From: Candidatus Phocaeicola excrementigallinarum | Lineage (GTDB): Bacteria; Bacteroidota; Bacteroidia; Bacteroidales; Bacteroidaceae | Assembly: GCA_019120125.1 (NCBI GenBank) | Contig: DWVR01000025.1 | Location: forward strand, 1-64,000 | Direction of reading: 5' to 3' | Length of the DNA stretch: 64,000 bases | Part shown: piece by piece, positions 10,137-20,782 of the stretch | Position numbering within the stretch: the first letter of the stretch is position 1 | Layout of the letters: every line of letters begins with the position of its first letter | Made by a program: the position numbers and the translations under genes | Notes under the pieces: model-generated | What the model saw: only the letters and a program-made list of their open reading frames with translations | What the model was told of the DNA's origin: nothing | Databases searched by the model: none

Positions 10137-11369
10137 ATGAAGAATACAAAGATCTATCCTTGGGTTGTAGTAGCCCTGCTGTGGGGAGTGGCTCTGCTGA
10201 ACTACATGGACCGCCAGATGCTGAGCACCATGAAAGACGCCATGCAGATGGACATCGTGGAACTGCAGTCGGCCACCAATTTCGGACGCCTGATGGCTGC
10301 ATTCTTATGGATTTACGGTCTGATGAGTCCGTTTGCCGGGATGATAGCCGACCGGCTCAACCGGAAATGGCTGATAGTGGGAAGCCTTTTCGTATGGTCG
10401 GCCGTCACTTACCTGATGGGAGTCGCCGATACCTATAACCAGATATTCTTTCTGCGTGCGCTGATGGGAGTCAGTGAGGCACTGTACATCCCGGCCGGAC
10501 TCTCACTCATAGCAGACTACCACACGGGGCGTTCACGATCACTGGCCATAGGTATCCACATGACAGGACTTTATACGGGCCAGGCCATCGGTGGATTCGG
10601 CGCCACCGTAGCGGCGGCATTCTCCTGGCATACCACTTTCCATTGGTTCGGTATCATCGGAATCGCCTATGCCGTCATACTGATGCTCTTCTTGAAAGAC
10701 AAGAAAACCATGACCGTTCCTGACAAGCCGCTTCAGGAATCCCCCAACAAAGAAAGCTTGGGAAAAGGTCTGAAAGCATTGTTCAGCAATGTTGCCTTCT
10801 GGGTTATCCTGTTTTATTTCGCCGCACCAAGCCTGCCCGGATGGGCCACAAAGAACTGGTTGCCGACACTGTTTGCCGAAAGCCTGAATCTTCCGATGTC
10901 ACAGGCCGGTCCCATGTCGACCATCACCATCGCGGTATCTTCTTTCATCGGCGTGATCATAGGCGGCAGCCTCTCTGACCGATGGGTGCAGAAAAACCTG
11001 CGCGGACGAGTCTATACGGGAGCCATCGGACTGGGAATGACCATTCCGTCGTTACTCCTGCTAGGCTTCGGACATCACATCGTATCAGTAGTAGGTGCCG
11101 GGCTTCTGTTCGGCATCGGATACGGAATCTTTGATGCCAACAACATGCCCATCCTTTGCCAGTTTGTATCCGCGAAACAACGTGCCACAGCCTACGGCAT
11201 CATGAATATGACCGGGGTGTTTGCCGGAGCTTTCATCACCGACCTGCTCGGACAATGGAGCGATGGCGGAAATCTGGGACTGGGATTTGCCATGCTTGCC
11301 ATCATCGTGGCGGCCGCCCTGTGCGCACAACTTTATTTTCTGCGTCCGAAAACAGACAATGTGGAATAA
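10137..11369 (+). CDS. MFS transporter, probable sialic acid transporter
   Basis: 12-TM MFS, NYMDRQMLSTM start and DRLNRKW loop; position between epimerase and sialidase. Confidence 0.88.
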   Translation: MKNTKIYPWVVVALLWGVALLNYMDRQMLSTMKDAMQMDIVELQSATNFGRLMAAFLWIYGLMSPFAGMIADRLNRKWLIVGSLFVWSAVTYLMGVADTYNQIFFLRALMGVSEALYIPAGLSLIADYHTGRSRSLAIGIHMTGLYTGQAIGGFGATVAAAFSWHTTFHWFGIIGIAYAVILMLFLKDKKTMTVPDKPLQESPNKESLGKGLKALFSNVAFWVILFYFAAPSLPGWATKNWLPTLFAESLNLPMSQAGPMSTITIAVSSFIGVIIGGSLSDRWVQKNLRGRVYTGAIGLGMTIPSLLLLGFGHHIVSVVGAGLLFGIGYGIFDANNMPILCQFVSAKQRATAYGIMNMTGVFAGAFITDLLGQWSDGGNLGLGFAMLAIIVAAALCAQLYFLRPKTDNVE

Positions 11370-11406
11370 ACAACAATTGAACCAAACTTTAATTTGAATA
11401 CACACC

Positions 11407-13032
11407 ATGAAGAAATTAATCTCCTTATTTATCGGATTCGTTTCATTCATCAGCCTGCAAGCATCCGATACAGTCTTTGTGAAAGCATCTCAAGTGCCTA
11501 TTCTGATAGAAAGACACGACAACGTGTTGCTCTATATGCGTCTGGACGCAAGACAGACAAAGACACTGGACAATGTCACCCTTACTTTCGACAAGGGAGG
11601 GGACCTGTCGCAAATCAAATCAGTAAAGCTGTACTACAGCGGGACCGAGGCCCCACAAGACAGAGGGAAAAAACGTTTTGCCCCCGTGGAATATATATCG
11701 AGCCACAATCCAGGCCATACACTGGCGGCCAATCCTTCGTATTCCATCAAGAAGTCAGAAGCCACTCCTACTGCAAACACAGTCACACTGGAAGGGAAGC
11801 AGAAACTGTTCCCCGGATATAACTTTTTCTGGGTCAGCATAGAGATGAAACCTTCCGCACCGCTGGATACAAAAATCAGTGCTGAAATCACCCGAATAAA
11901 AGGAGACGGAGAAACAATTCCTGTCAAGAATACAGATGAACGTGCAGTCGTAAGAAGAATGGGGGTAGGTGTCCGCCACGCCGGAGATGACGGCTCGGCA
12001 GCTTTCCGCATACCCGGACTGGTCACGACCAACAAGGGTACTCTGCTAGGTGTATATGATGTTCGCTACAACAGCAGCGTCGACCTGCAGGAACATATTG
12101 ACATAGGTCTTAGCAGAAGTACAGACGGTGGAAAGACATGGGAAAAGATGCGCCTTCCCTTATCGTTTGGCGAATATGACGGACTTCCGTCTGCACAGAA
12201 CGGTGTAGGCGACCCGTCCATTCTGGTTGACACGAAAACAAATACCGTATGGATTGTAGCTGCATGGACCCACGGAATGGGGAACCAACGTGCATGGTGG
12301 AGTTCACATCCGGGAATGGACCTGAACCATACCGCCCAACTGGTAATGGCGAAAAGTACCGATGACGGAAAGACCTGGTCAGCCCCGATAAACATTACAG
12401 AACAGGTGAAGCTCCCGGAATGGTATTTCCTGCTCCAAGGACCGGGAAGAGGCATCACCATGGACGACGGTACACTGGTATTCCCCATTCAGTTCATCGA
12501 CAAGACACGCATCCCCAATGCAGGCATCATGTACAGTAAAGACCGAGGAAAAACATGGGCCATCCACAACCATGCCCGTACCAACACGACAGAAGCACAG
12601 GTGGCCGAACTTGAGCCTGGAACCCTGATGCTCAACATGAGAGACAACCGCGGCGGAAGCCGGGCCGTATATACCACTGACGATTTGGGAAAAACATGGA
12701 AAGAACATGAGTCCTCGCGTACAGCCCTGATAGAACCGGTCTGCATGGCCAGCCTTATCAGTGTAAAAGCCAAAGACAATGTATTGGGAAAAGATTTGCT
12801 GATTTTCTCTAACCCCAACACCACAAATGCCCGGAAAGACATTACAATCAAAATCAGTCTGGACGGAGGCAAGACTTGGAAACCGGAGCATCAGCTTCTT
12901 CTTGACGAAGGATACAATTGGGGATATTCATGCCTCACGATGATTGACAAGGAAACAATCGGAATACTCTATGAAAGCAGCGTAGCCCACATGACTTTCC
13001 AAAGCATCAAGCTGAAAGACATAATCAAATAA
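11407..13032 (+). CDS. nanH: Exo-alpha-sialidase (GH33) with N-terminal domain
   Basis: FRIPGLV (FRIP) motif and several Asp-boxes (SRSTDGGKTW, AKSTDDGKTW, SKDRGKTW, SLDGGKTW). Confidence 0.95.
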   Translation: MKKLISLFIGFVSFISLQASDTVFVKASQVPILIERHDNVLLYMRLDARQTKTLDNVTLTFDKGGDLSQIKSVKLYYSGTEAPQDRGKKRFAPVEYISSHNPGHTLAANPSYSIKKSEATPTANTVTLEGKQKLFPGYNFFWVSIEMKPSAPLDTKISAEITRIKGDGETIPVKNTDERAVVRRMGVGVRHAGDDGSAAFRIPGLVTTNKGTLLGVYDVRYNSSVDLQEHIDIGLSRSTDGGKTWEKMRLPLSFGEYDGLPSAQNGVGDPSILVDTKTNTVWIVAAWTHGMGNQRAWWSSHPGMDLNHTAQLVMAKSTDDGKTWSAPINITEQVKLPEWYFLLQGPGRGITMDDGTLVFPIQFIDKTRIPNAGIMYSKDRGKTWAIHNHARTNTTEAQVAELEPGTLMLNMRDNRGGSRAVYTTDDLGKTWKEHESSRTALIEPVCMASLISVKAKDNVLGKDLLIFSNPNTTNARKDITIKISLDGGKTWKPEHQLLLDEGYNWGYSCLTMIDKETIGILYESSVAHMTFQSIKLKDIIK

Positions 13033-13066
13033 TACGGAAACAACCGGAAAATCAGGATTCTGAAAA

Positions 13067-13097
13067 GAGAGAGCGTACGACACGCTCTCTTTTTTTA
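13067..13097 (+). terminator. Rho-independent terminator after the sialidase gene
   Basis: AGAGAGCGT-acgac-ACGCTCTCT followed by a T-run. Confidence 0.85.
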
Positions 13098-13186
13098 TTC
13101 ATTCACAAGAAAACCAGGCCCACCGCACACCAGAGTCATGTTTTTTCACTATATTTGTGTGGGAACATTTTTAATCCGCCATAACC

Positions 13187-14011
13187 ATGAAAAAACAGGC
13201 AAACTATATTAAACGCATCGAGATTAAAGGTTTGTGGGGCCGCAAGGACATTTCGTGGAACCTACGTCCGGATGTGAACATCCTAAGCGGAGTGAACGGA
13301 ATAGGAAAAAGCACCATTCTCAATAATTCTGTCAGCAGTCTGAGCCTGCTGGAAGGGGGAGCGCTGAAGAACGGAGTACAACCGGGTGTGTCGTTCATCT
13401 TCTCACCTGAGGACGCCACATATATTCATTTTGATGTCATACGCAGTTTCGACCGCCCGCTGCTCAATTCTGAACTGCTGGGAAAAATCGGGAACCAGAA
13501 AGTGAAAACCGAACTTGACTGGCAACTCTACCAACTGCAGAGACGCTATCTGGACTATCAGGTGAATGTCGGAAACCGCATTATCGACCTGCTGACAAGC
13601 GGAAATCCGGACAACCAGACAAAAGCGACGGAAGTGTCACGCCCGAAAACAAAATTCCAAGACCTTGTCGACGACCTGTTCAGTGAGACTGGAAAGAAAA
13701 TCATCCGGAAAAGTAACGAGATCCAGTTTGAACAGGACGGGGACATCCTGTCTCCTTACCAACTCTCGTCCGGCGAGAAACAAATGCTCGTCATCCTCCT
13801 TACCGTACTGGTACAGGACAATCAGGCTTACACCTTGTTCATGGACGAACCGGAAATCTCGCTCCACGTGGAATGGCAGCAACGCCTGATCTCACTCATA
13901 CGCGAACTGAATCCGAACGTACAGATCATTCTGTCCACACACTCCCCGGCACTTATCATGAACGGCTGGATTGACGCTGTAACAGAAGTCAGTGATATAA
14001 CTGTCCACTAA
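13187..14011 (+). CDS. Compact AAA/ABC-type ATPase (AAA_15/AAA_21, OLD/RecF-like)
   Basis: Walker A SGVNGIGKSTI, signature LSSGEKQML, Walker B TLFMDEPEISLH, switch ILSTHSP; 274 aa, no long coiled-coil. Confidence 0.88.
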   Translation: MKKQANYIKRIEIKGLWGRKDISWNLRPDVNILSGVNGIGKSTILNNSVSSLSLLEGGALKNGVQPGVSFIFSPEDATYIHFDVIRSFDRPLLNSELLGKIGNQKVKTELDWQLYQLQRRYLDYQVNVGNRIIDLLTSGNPDNQTKATEVSRPKTKFQDLVDDLFSETGKKIIRKSNEIQFEQDGDILSPYQLSSGEKQMLVILLTVLVQDNQAYTLFMDEPEISLHVEWQQRLISLIRELNPNVQIILSTHSPALIMNGWIDAVTEVSDITVH

Positions 14012-14024
14012 AAACCAAACGGCT

Positions 14025-15023
14025 ATGGGAAAAAGACTCACAGAAAACCTTTCTTCCCTCTATATTGGCGCGGCCAACAAACTGAAGCCGAAACGGGCGA
14101 GACGAAAGATTGTAGCCTACGTAGAAAGTTATGAGGACATCTCTTTCTGGCGCGCACTACTTTCAGAATATGAAGACAACACACGCTATTTCGAGGTAAT
14201 GCTGCCTTCGCAAACATCGCTGGCCAAAGGAAAGAAAACGGTATTGATGAACCAACTGGGAAAACAGTTGGGAGAGAATATGATTGCCTGCGTAGACAGT
14301 GACTACGATTACCTGCTTCAAGGATGTACGAACACTTCACGCTACATGTTGGAAAATCCTTACGTAATCCAGACCTACGCATACGCCATTGAGAATTACC
14401 ACTGCTATGCGGAAGGACTGCACGATGTATGCGTAATGGCCACCCTGAACGACCATAAGGTCATTGATTTTCCGGCGTTCATGAAACTTTATTCACAGAT
14501 AGCCTATCCACTGTTCATCTGGTCCATCTGGTTCTACCGGCGGCATAACCTTTCGGAATTTTCTTTGTTGGATTTCTGCTCTTATGTAAAGCTGGAACAT
14601 GTGAATACAGTCCATCCGGAAAAGTCGCTGGAAATAATGGCCAAAAAAGTTAACCGGAAGCTACGCGATTTGGAGCACAGACATTCCAAGGCAAAACCTG
14701 AAATAGAAGCCATGAAAAAAGAGCTGAGAGGACTGGGGGTCCACCCTGAGAACACATATATGTTCATTCAGGGACATCATATTATGGATAACGTTGTCAT
14801 GCGTCTGCTGATTCCGGTATGCACCATTCTTAGAAGAGAACGGGAACAGCAGATCCACGATCTGGCCCTTCACAGCATGCAGCTGCAAAACGAGCTGACA
14901 AGCTATCAGCGTAGCCAGATCAATGTAGAACTGGTCATCCACCGCAACACAAATTATACAAATTCGCCGCTCTATCAGATGATCAGGAACGATGTGGAGA
15001 GATTTCTGAAAATCATCAAATGA
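14025..15023 (+). CDS. DUF4435 domain (TOPRIM-like) protein
   Basis: KIVAYVESYEDISFW ... MIACVDSDYDYLL pattern (conserved E, then DxD) as in DUF4435/TOPRIM-like proteins; starts 13 nt after the ATPase gene. Confidence 0.75.
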   Translation: MGKRLTENLSSLYIGAANKLKPKRARRKIVAYVESYEDISFWRALLSEYEDNTRYFEVMLPSQTSLAKGKKTVLMNQLGKQLGENMIACVDSDYDYLLQGCTNTSRYMLENPYVIQTYAYAIENYHCYAEGLHDVCVMATLNDHKVIDFPAFMKLYSQIAYPLFIWSIWFYRRHNLSEFSLLDFCSYVKLEHVNTVHPEKSLEIMAKKVNRKLRDLEHRHSKAKPEIEAMKKELRGLGVHPENTYMFIQGHHIMDNVVMRLLIPVCTILRREREQQIHDLALHSMQLQNELTSYQRSQINVELVIHRNTNYTNSPLYQMIRNDVERFLKIIK

Positions 15024-15157
15024 TTTGCAGCTTCCCCTAACAAGAATAGGAAACTCCCTAACGACAAATAGGGAGTTTCATCTTGTAAGGGGATTTCCAT
15101 TCCTCTATTTTTGCAATACAAACTTCAGACAAGACTTGTCTGGCAAAAACAGGAATC

Positions 15158-16081
15158 ATGAAAACAAAAGTTTTTTTACTTGGCATTCTGGCCACATGCC
15201 TGAGCATCGTTCCGGCATCGGCATACGGGTTGGGCGACATTCGGGTCAACGCACGGTTCATGACAGACCGTATGGCCTTCGAATTACATCTTAACACCAA
15301 CCAATACAACGACCTGTATGAAATCAATTATGATTTCTTCAACAGCATCAACCCCTATATTGCAGAAATAGCCATCGCCAACGTGGATGCCATGAATACC
15401 TACTACCGTTATCTGGATATCCGGAACGATGACCTGCGCTGGGTGTTGACCAGTGCGGAATATGCACGCTTCATCACACTGGAATATTTCTTCCGGCCAC
15501 TCTACACGATGAACAACGTATGTTATCTGCACATCTACAAAATCTACCCCAACCGCACCTTTTTCTATTACAAGCCTCCAAGACACTATCTGACCTACCG
15601 TGGAGGACACTGCAGAGTACATTTCAGAGGAAAAAGCTATTACCGGCAAATATTCCCGAAAAAGTATCACCATCCGGTTTATCCGCAAGCATGTCATGCG
15701 CACCCACAGGGAGCGTATCCAAAACCAGGGCACGCCAACACGGCACCGCATAAAAATCCCGGCTATCGGTTCAGTCCAGTCGACCACCGTCCGACCGGAA
15801 CGGGACCTCACACTTCGGTACCGCACAAACCTGTAAGACCGGAAAGCGGAAAGCCTGGTATGTCGAAACCGGACAAGAACCAGCATATCCGGCCCCATGC
15901 CCCGGCAGTGAAACCATATCACGGAAAAACGGACATCACAAAACCGGGAAAGCCAGCATCCCCAAACCCGTCCGCACAAAAACGCCCCAACGTGCGGAAA
16001 AGCCAACCTTCAGGCAAACATTCCATACGTCAGGGCCAATCGTCCCGTCAAGCCAACCGTTCGGAAGCCAGACAATTATGA
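15158..16081 (+). CDS. Secreted protein with Pro/His/Lys-rich low-complexity C-terminal tail, unknown function
   Basis: Signal peptide MKTKVFLLGILATCLSIVPASA; globular N-terminal half, then a tail rich in P, H, K, G. Confidence 0.75.
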   Translation: MKTKVFLLGILATCLSIVPASAYGLGDIRVNARFMTDRMAFELHLNTNQYNDLYEINYDFFNSINPYIAEIAIANVDAMNTYYRYLDIRNDDLRWVLTSAEYARFITLEYFFRPLYTMNNVCYLHIYKIYPNRTFFYYKPPRHYLTYRGGHCRVHFRGKSYYRQIFPKKYHHPVYPQACHAHPQGAYPKPGHANTAPHKNPGYRFSPVDHRPTGTGPHTSVPHKPVRPESGKPGMSKPDKNQHIRPHAPAVKPYHGKTDITKPGKPASPNPSAQKRPNVRKSQPSGKHSIRQGQSSRQANRSEARQL

Positions 16082-16918
16082 TCGGGAAAGGCGGATGCCT
16101 CCCTCTTCAAGCACAATCAGACGCTTCTTGTAGAGGTCGCCGACCGCCTTCTTGAATATTTTCTTACTCACACCGAAAGTTCCATAAATGATCTCCGCAT
16201 CGGTCTTGTCATTGATCGAAGTATATCCGCCATGATCTTTAATGAACTGAAGCAATTTTCCAGAGAAATCACCCACCTGGTGCGCTCCGGCTTTCTGCAA
16301 CTCCAGATCTATCTTTCCGTCGGGGCGCACCTGCTTGATATAGGCAGGAAGCTTCATACCGATCTCAAGCGGCTGGAAGATCTCATTGTGATAAATCATG
16401 CCGCCAAATTTATTGTCCACAATCACCTTATAGCCCAAATCGGTACGTTGCCAGATCATAACATCCACTTCCTCGCCAGACTGATAATCCGGCATCTCGT
16501 CCGAAAGATACTTTTCGACCTTTGCCGTAGCCATGATGCGGAAACTCTCCTCATCCAGCTCCACATACACCACATACCTGTGACCTTTCTGCATCTTCAC
16601 CTTCTGCTCGCGGAAAGGAATAAACAGATCCTTCATCAGTCCCCAATCCAGAAAAGCACCGTACTGGTTCACCCATGCCACCTCAAGGCATGCAAAGTCG
16701 CCCACCTGCGCATAAGGCTCAAGTGTAGTGGCCACCAGACGTTCATCCATATCCAGATAGATGAACACATTCAGCATATCCCCGACCACACATCCTTCAG
16801 GCACATATCTTTTAGGAAGCAGAATCTCGCCATCCTCATCTCCATCGAGATACACACCGAAATCCACTTCCTTCACAACTGTCAACTGGTTATACCGTCC
16901 TAATCTTATATGACTCAT
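16076..16918 (-). CDS. S1-domain RNA-binding protein, CvfB family
   Basis: CvfB-like S1 repeats ([43 protein letters not shown]) and C-terminal wHTH. Confidence 0.88.
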   Translation of the reverse strand: MSHIRLGRYNQLTVVKEVDFGVYLDGDEDGEILLPKRYVPEGCVVGDMLNVFIYLDMDERLVATTLEPYAQVGDFACLEVAWVNQYGAFLDWGLMKDLFIPFREQKVKMQKGHRYVVYVELDEESFRIMATAKVEKYLSDEMPDYQSGEEVDVMIWQRTDLGYKVIVDNKFGGMIYHNEIFQPLEIGMKLPAYIKQVRPDGKIDLELQKAGAHQVGDFSGKLLQFIKDHGGYTSINDKTDAEIIYGTFGVSKKIFKKAVGDLYKKRLIVLEEGGIRLSRS

Positions 16919-17577
16919 AAATCTTCTGTTTTTATTTTTCCGTCAATAATATGTATTTTCCTGTCTGTGCTCGAAGCCAGCCCCTCATCGTGTGTCACAA
17001 TCACAAATGTCTGTCCAAGCTTGTCGCGCAAGTCAAAGAACAGCTGATGCAGCTCCTCCTTGTTCTGCGTATCAAGACTCCCCGAAGGCTCATCGGCCAA
17101 CACTACCGAAGGATGGTTGACCAAAGCCCTTGCCACCGCCACACGCTGCTTCTCTCCTCCCGACAACTCCGCCGGTTTATGCGAGGCACGTTCCTGCAAC
17201 CCCATCATCTCCAGAAGTTCCATCGCACGCTTACGGGCACTTGCAGCCGAATCCCCTCTGATCAATGCGGGAATCGTCACATTCTCAAGTGCGGTAAACT
17301 CCGGCAACAACTGATGGAATTGAAACACGAAACCGATCTCCTTGTTCCGGAAAGCGGACAGTCGGCTTTCATTCAACCTGCTCACCTCAGTACCGTTCAG
17401 CACCAACCGACCCGAATCCGGTTTGTCGAGCGTGCCCATTATCTGAAGAAGAGTGGTCTTTCCCGCACCACTGGGCCCCACAATGCTCACAATCTCTCCC
17501 TTACCGATGGTCAGGTCTATTCCCTTCAACACCTGCAAGGGACCGAAACTTTTTGTTATTCCTTCCAATTCTATCAT
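16915..17577 (-). CDS. lolD: ABC transporter ATP-binding protein, LolD/MacB-type
   Basis: Walker [11 protein letters not shown], signature [15 protein letters not shown], Walker [13 protein letters not shown]. Confidence 0.9.
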   Translation of the reverse strand: MIELEGITKSFGPLQVLKGIDLTIGKGEIVSIVGPSGAGKTTLLQIMGTLDKPDSGRLVLNGTEVSRLNESRLSAFRNKEIGFVFQFHQLLPEFTALENVTIPALIRGDSAASARKRAMELLEMMGLQERASHKPAELSGGEKQRVAVARALVNHPSVVLADEPSGSLDTQNKEELHQLFFDLRDKLGQTFVIVTHDEGLASSTDRKIHIIDGKIKTEDL

Positions 17578-17623
17578 GCTCTGAACCTTTCATTAATGAC
17601 CGACATCCTGATATGCACGTCAA

Positions 17624-18346
17624 TCAGATCTTGCGTATCACATATTCCGCCAGATAACATCCGAATACGGCAGGCATATAACTTACCGTTCCCGCCGTAG
17701 ACTTCTTATTGGCTTCTCCCTCCACCAGAAGCACGGCATCCGCATCGGCCTGCTCGGTGCTGAACACTACCGGCAGTTTCCGTTTCATACCCATCTTCTG
17801 CAACCGTTTTCTCACCGCCTTGCTCAATCCGCAATGATACGTTTCCCACAGATCGGCAAAACGGATCTGGGTAATATCCTTCTTCGCCCCCGCTCCCATA
17901 CTGCTCACAATCCTTATCCCTCTCCGCAAGGCATGATAGATAAGATAACATTTCGGAGCGACCGTATCGATGGCATCGACTATAAAATCAAATCTTGCAC
18001 CATCAAGCAGTTCCGGAATGGCCTCATCTTTCAGATAGACCGGAAGCACCTTCAAATCGAGTTCCGGATTTATATCCATAAAACGTTCAGCCAACACTTC
18101 CGCTTTCGGACGACCTATCACAGAGTGAGTCGCCGGCAGCTGACGGTTGATATTAGTCGGCTGCACCACGTCCGCGTCAACAATTGTCATTTTTCCGACT
18201 CCGGCCCGACAAATCATCTCCGCCGCATACGCGCCTACACCGCCCAGCCCGACCACAAGCACATGGGCATTTCTCAAGCGTTCCATTTTTTCCTTACCCA
18301 ACAGCAGTTCCGTACGCTGCCGCCATTCATTGTCATTCACACTCAT
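17624..18346 (-). CDS. tcdA: tRNA threonylcarbamoyladenosine dehydratase (ThiF/E1-like)
   Basis: VLVVGLGGVGAYAAEMICRAGVG nucleotide motif, DADVVQPTNINRQ, SSMGAGAKKD; start set at MSVNDNEW. Confidence 0.9.
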   Translation of the reverse strand: MSVNDNEWRQRTELLLGKEKMERLRNAHVLVVGLGGVGAYAAEMICRAGVGKMTIVDADVVQPTNINRQLPATHSVIGRPKAEVLAERFMDINPELDLKVLPVYLKDEAIPELLDGARFDFIVDAIDTVAPKCYLIYHALRRGIRIVSSMGAGAKKDITQIRFADLWETYHCGLSKAVRKRLQKMGMKRKLPVVFSTEQADADAVLLVEGEANKKSTAGTVSYMPAVFGCYLAEYVIRKI

Positions 18347-20487
18347 GAATCTTTTTTGAACCATTTGTAGAACCAATTGCCCACCTTATCATAATACTGG
18401 GTTTCCGCCCAACCGCGTGGATCGGCAAACGACAACGCCTCGTTCGGATCTCCCTTCTGGTCGGGATAGAGCAACATGATACTGTTATTGTTGAAATATC
18501 GTGAAATCTGCACAGGCAGACGCTCAAACGAAGAATCGTAAGAGATAGAGCCTCTCCGGGCACTGACAATTACCAGCAAATGGTCATAATTCACCTGTCC
18601 GGTAATAATCAACAGATCATCCCAATTGTCAAGTTCCTGAAACTCCGTCATCACGTCCTTATGTCTCTTCTGGATATATCCTTTGATATAGCCCAATGTC
18701 TGCGAATGCGCGAAAAAATGCAGACGGCATCCCAGCTGGGAACTCATGCGGCACAACTGGGTGATCCATTTCACGAAACCATGCTCAAACTCCGCTTTCG
18801 GAGGAACCGCCACGATGATGCGCCGCAACGTGTTGACCGGCATCAGAAACCGTGCGATCATCACCTGTCGGTACGTACTTTTCAGCAAGTCCTCCGTCAG
18901 GTTGCCGAAGAAAGAGTCCACAATACTCACTTTATGGTGCAGACCTATAATAATGGTAGTAGCCTCCACCTCCTTGGCGGTATGCAGGATACCCGTCGCG
19001 ATATTCAGGTCAAACCGGCTGAGAGTTTTCAACGAGATATTGGCCGACGCGGCAATCTGCCCCGCACGCTCCAGATTCCTCTTCCCCTTCATTTCCAGTC
19101 TGACCGAATCATTGTTGTCGTTAATCACGTTCAGCGCATAAAGATTGTCGGCATGTTTCTCGTTCCTTACCACCAGAGCAAGTTGCATCAGACACTCCAG
19201 CGTGTCGGGATTGGCCACAGGAATCAGGAACCGCTCCTTCTCATATTCCTTTTCCTCATCCACCTCCACATCATCCATCACGATACGCTTGGCCGCATGT
19301 TCCGTCATGAACGAACTCACCACACAAGTCACCAGTATCAACAGGATGGTTCCGTTGAGCACATCCTCATTCAGCAGCCTCTCGCCGTTCGGCTGAATGA
19401 TTCCATACCCCACCAGCACTGCGGCCAGCGTGGCGGCAGCCTGCGCATTGCTCAATCCGAACATCAGTTCCCTTTCCACCGGCCTCATCCGGTAAATCTT
19501 CTGAGTAAGCCATGAAGCGATCCATTTGCCCGACAAAGCGACCACAATCATCACCGAAGCCACTTTTATCGAATCAATATGGCCGAACAGTACATTCACG
19601 TTGATCAGCATACCGACACCTATCAGGAAATAGGGAATGAACAGGGCATTACCCACAAACTCCAGATGACTCATAAGCGGAGACACATGAGGGATAAGAC
19701 GGTTCAGCACCAGTCCTACGAGAAACGCACCGAGAATGCCTTCCATACCAATCAGCTCCATCAACGCCGCGCCAAGAAACATCATGGCCAGCACAAAGAT
19801 GTACTGCACCACCTGGTCGCTGTAACGCCGGAAAAACCAGCGCCCTATCTTCGGGAAAGTCACCATGATCAGCGCGCTGAGCACCACCACCTTCAGAATC
19901 ATCCATACCACAAACATGTCGGAAGTCTCTCCCTTATACATGCCGGCAATCACCGCCAGCACCAGCAAGGTAAGTGTATCAGTCACCGCAGTTCCTCCCA
20001 CCGCTATTCCTACCGCACGCTGACGGTTGATACCATAACGGATTACGATGGGATAGGCTATCAAGGTATGTGAGGCATACATGCTGGCCAGCAGCACGGA
20101 GGTGACAAGCGTATAGTCAAGCAGATGCAGGTTTGTCCAGATTCCGATGCCCAACGGGATAATAAACGCCAGCAACCCCAGCACGATAGCCTTCGTGCGG
20201 ATGCTCTTGAAATCTTCCATGTTCATTTCAAGCCCCGCCAGAAACATGATATAATACAACCCCACCTTGCCGAACAGCTCGAAACTGCTGTCACGTACCA
20301 GAATATTGAAGCCATGCTCCCCCACCACGATACCCGCCAGAATCATTCCGATAATGTGCGGAATACGCAGACGCTCCAGCAGAATCGGCGCGAACAAGAT
20401 GATGACCAACACCAAAAAGAATATCCAGGTCGGGTCAGTCACGGGAAGATTTATGTCGAAATCAACTAAATCAAGCAATTCTTTCAT
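18343..20487 (-). CDS. Cation:proton antiporter (CPA2) with C-terminal universal-stress-like region
   Basis: Na+/H+ exchanger membrane domain (RIPHIIGMILAGIVVG) plus soluble C-terminus; start chosen at MKELLDLVDF. Confidence 0.88.
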   Translation of the reverse strand: MKELLDLVDFDINLPVTDPTWIFFLVLVIILFAPILLERLRIPHIIGMILAGIVVGEHGFNILVRDSSFELFGKVGLYYIMFLAGLEMNMEDFKSIRTKAIVLGLLAFIIPLGIGIWTNLHLLDYTLVTSVLLASMYASHTLIAYPIVIRYGINRQRAVGIAVGGTAVTDTLTLLVLAVIAGMYKGETSDMFVVWMILKVVVLSALIMVTFPKIGRWFFRRYSDQVVQYIFVLAMMFLGAALMELIGMEGILGAFLVGLVLNRLIPHVSPLMSHLEFVGNALFIPYFLIGVGMLINVNVLFGHIDSIKVASVMIVVALSGKWIASWLTQKIYRMRPVERELMFGLSNAQAAATLAAVLVGYGIIQPNGERLLNEDVLNGTILLILVTCVVSSFMTEHAAKRIVMDDVEVDEEKEYEKERFLIPVANPDTLECLMQLALVVRNEKHADNLYALNVINDNNDSVRLEMKGKRNLERAGQIAASANISLKTLSRFDLNIATGILHTAKEVEATTIIIGLHHKVSIVDSFFGNLTEDLLKSTYRQVMIARFLMPVNTLRRIIVAVPPKAEFEHGFVKWITQLCRMSSQLGCRLHFFAHSQTLGYIKGYIQKRHKDVMTEFQELDNWDDLLIITGQVNYDHLLVIVSARRGSISYDSSFERLPVQISRYFNNNSIMLLYPDQKGDPNEALSFADPRGWAETQYYDKVGNWFYKWFKKDS

Positions 20488-20782
20488 AAGACACGGAGGG
20501 GCTATATCTTTTCTTTCGGGCACAAAAATACGAAAAAAGTTCCGCATTTTCTCCACCGTATTTCAAAATGTTTTAATTTTGCAGATTAATGAAAGCTGAC
20601 ACTTTTTGCCACACTCTTTCCGGAAGAGAAAACAGAAAGACAAAGAAACGCCGCATTCCGGAACTTTATGAAATCCGAAAGTCACATTTCACACAATTGT
20701 CTCATGAAACGTTCCGGAAAAGGGGAAAAGAGTGACAGACCAAACTTGCGGAAATATTAACAACAAATAAATTTACAGAAAG

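Noticed and set aside
18580-19515. 311-aa plus-strand ORF
   Set aside because: Antisense to the cation:proton antiporter
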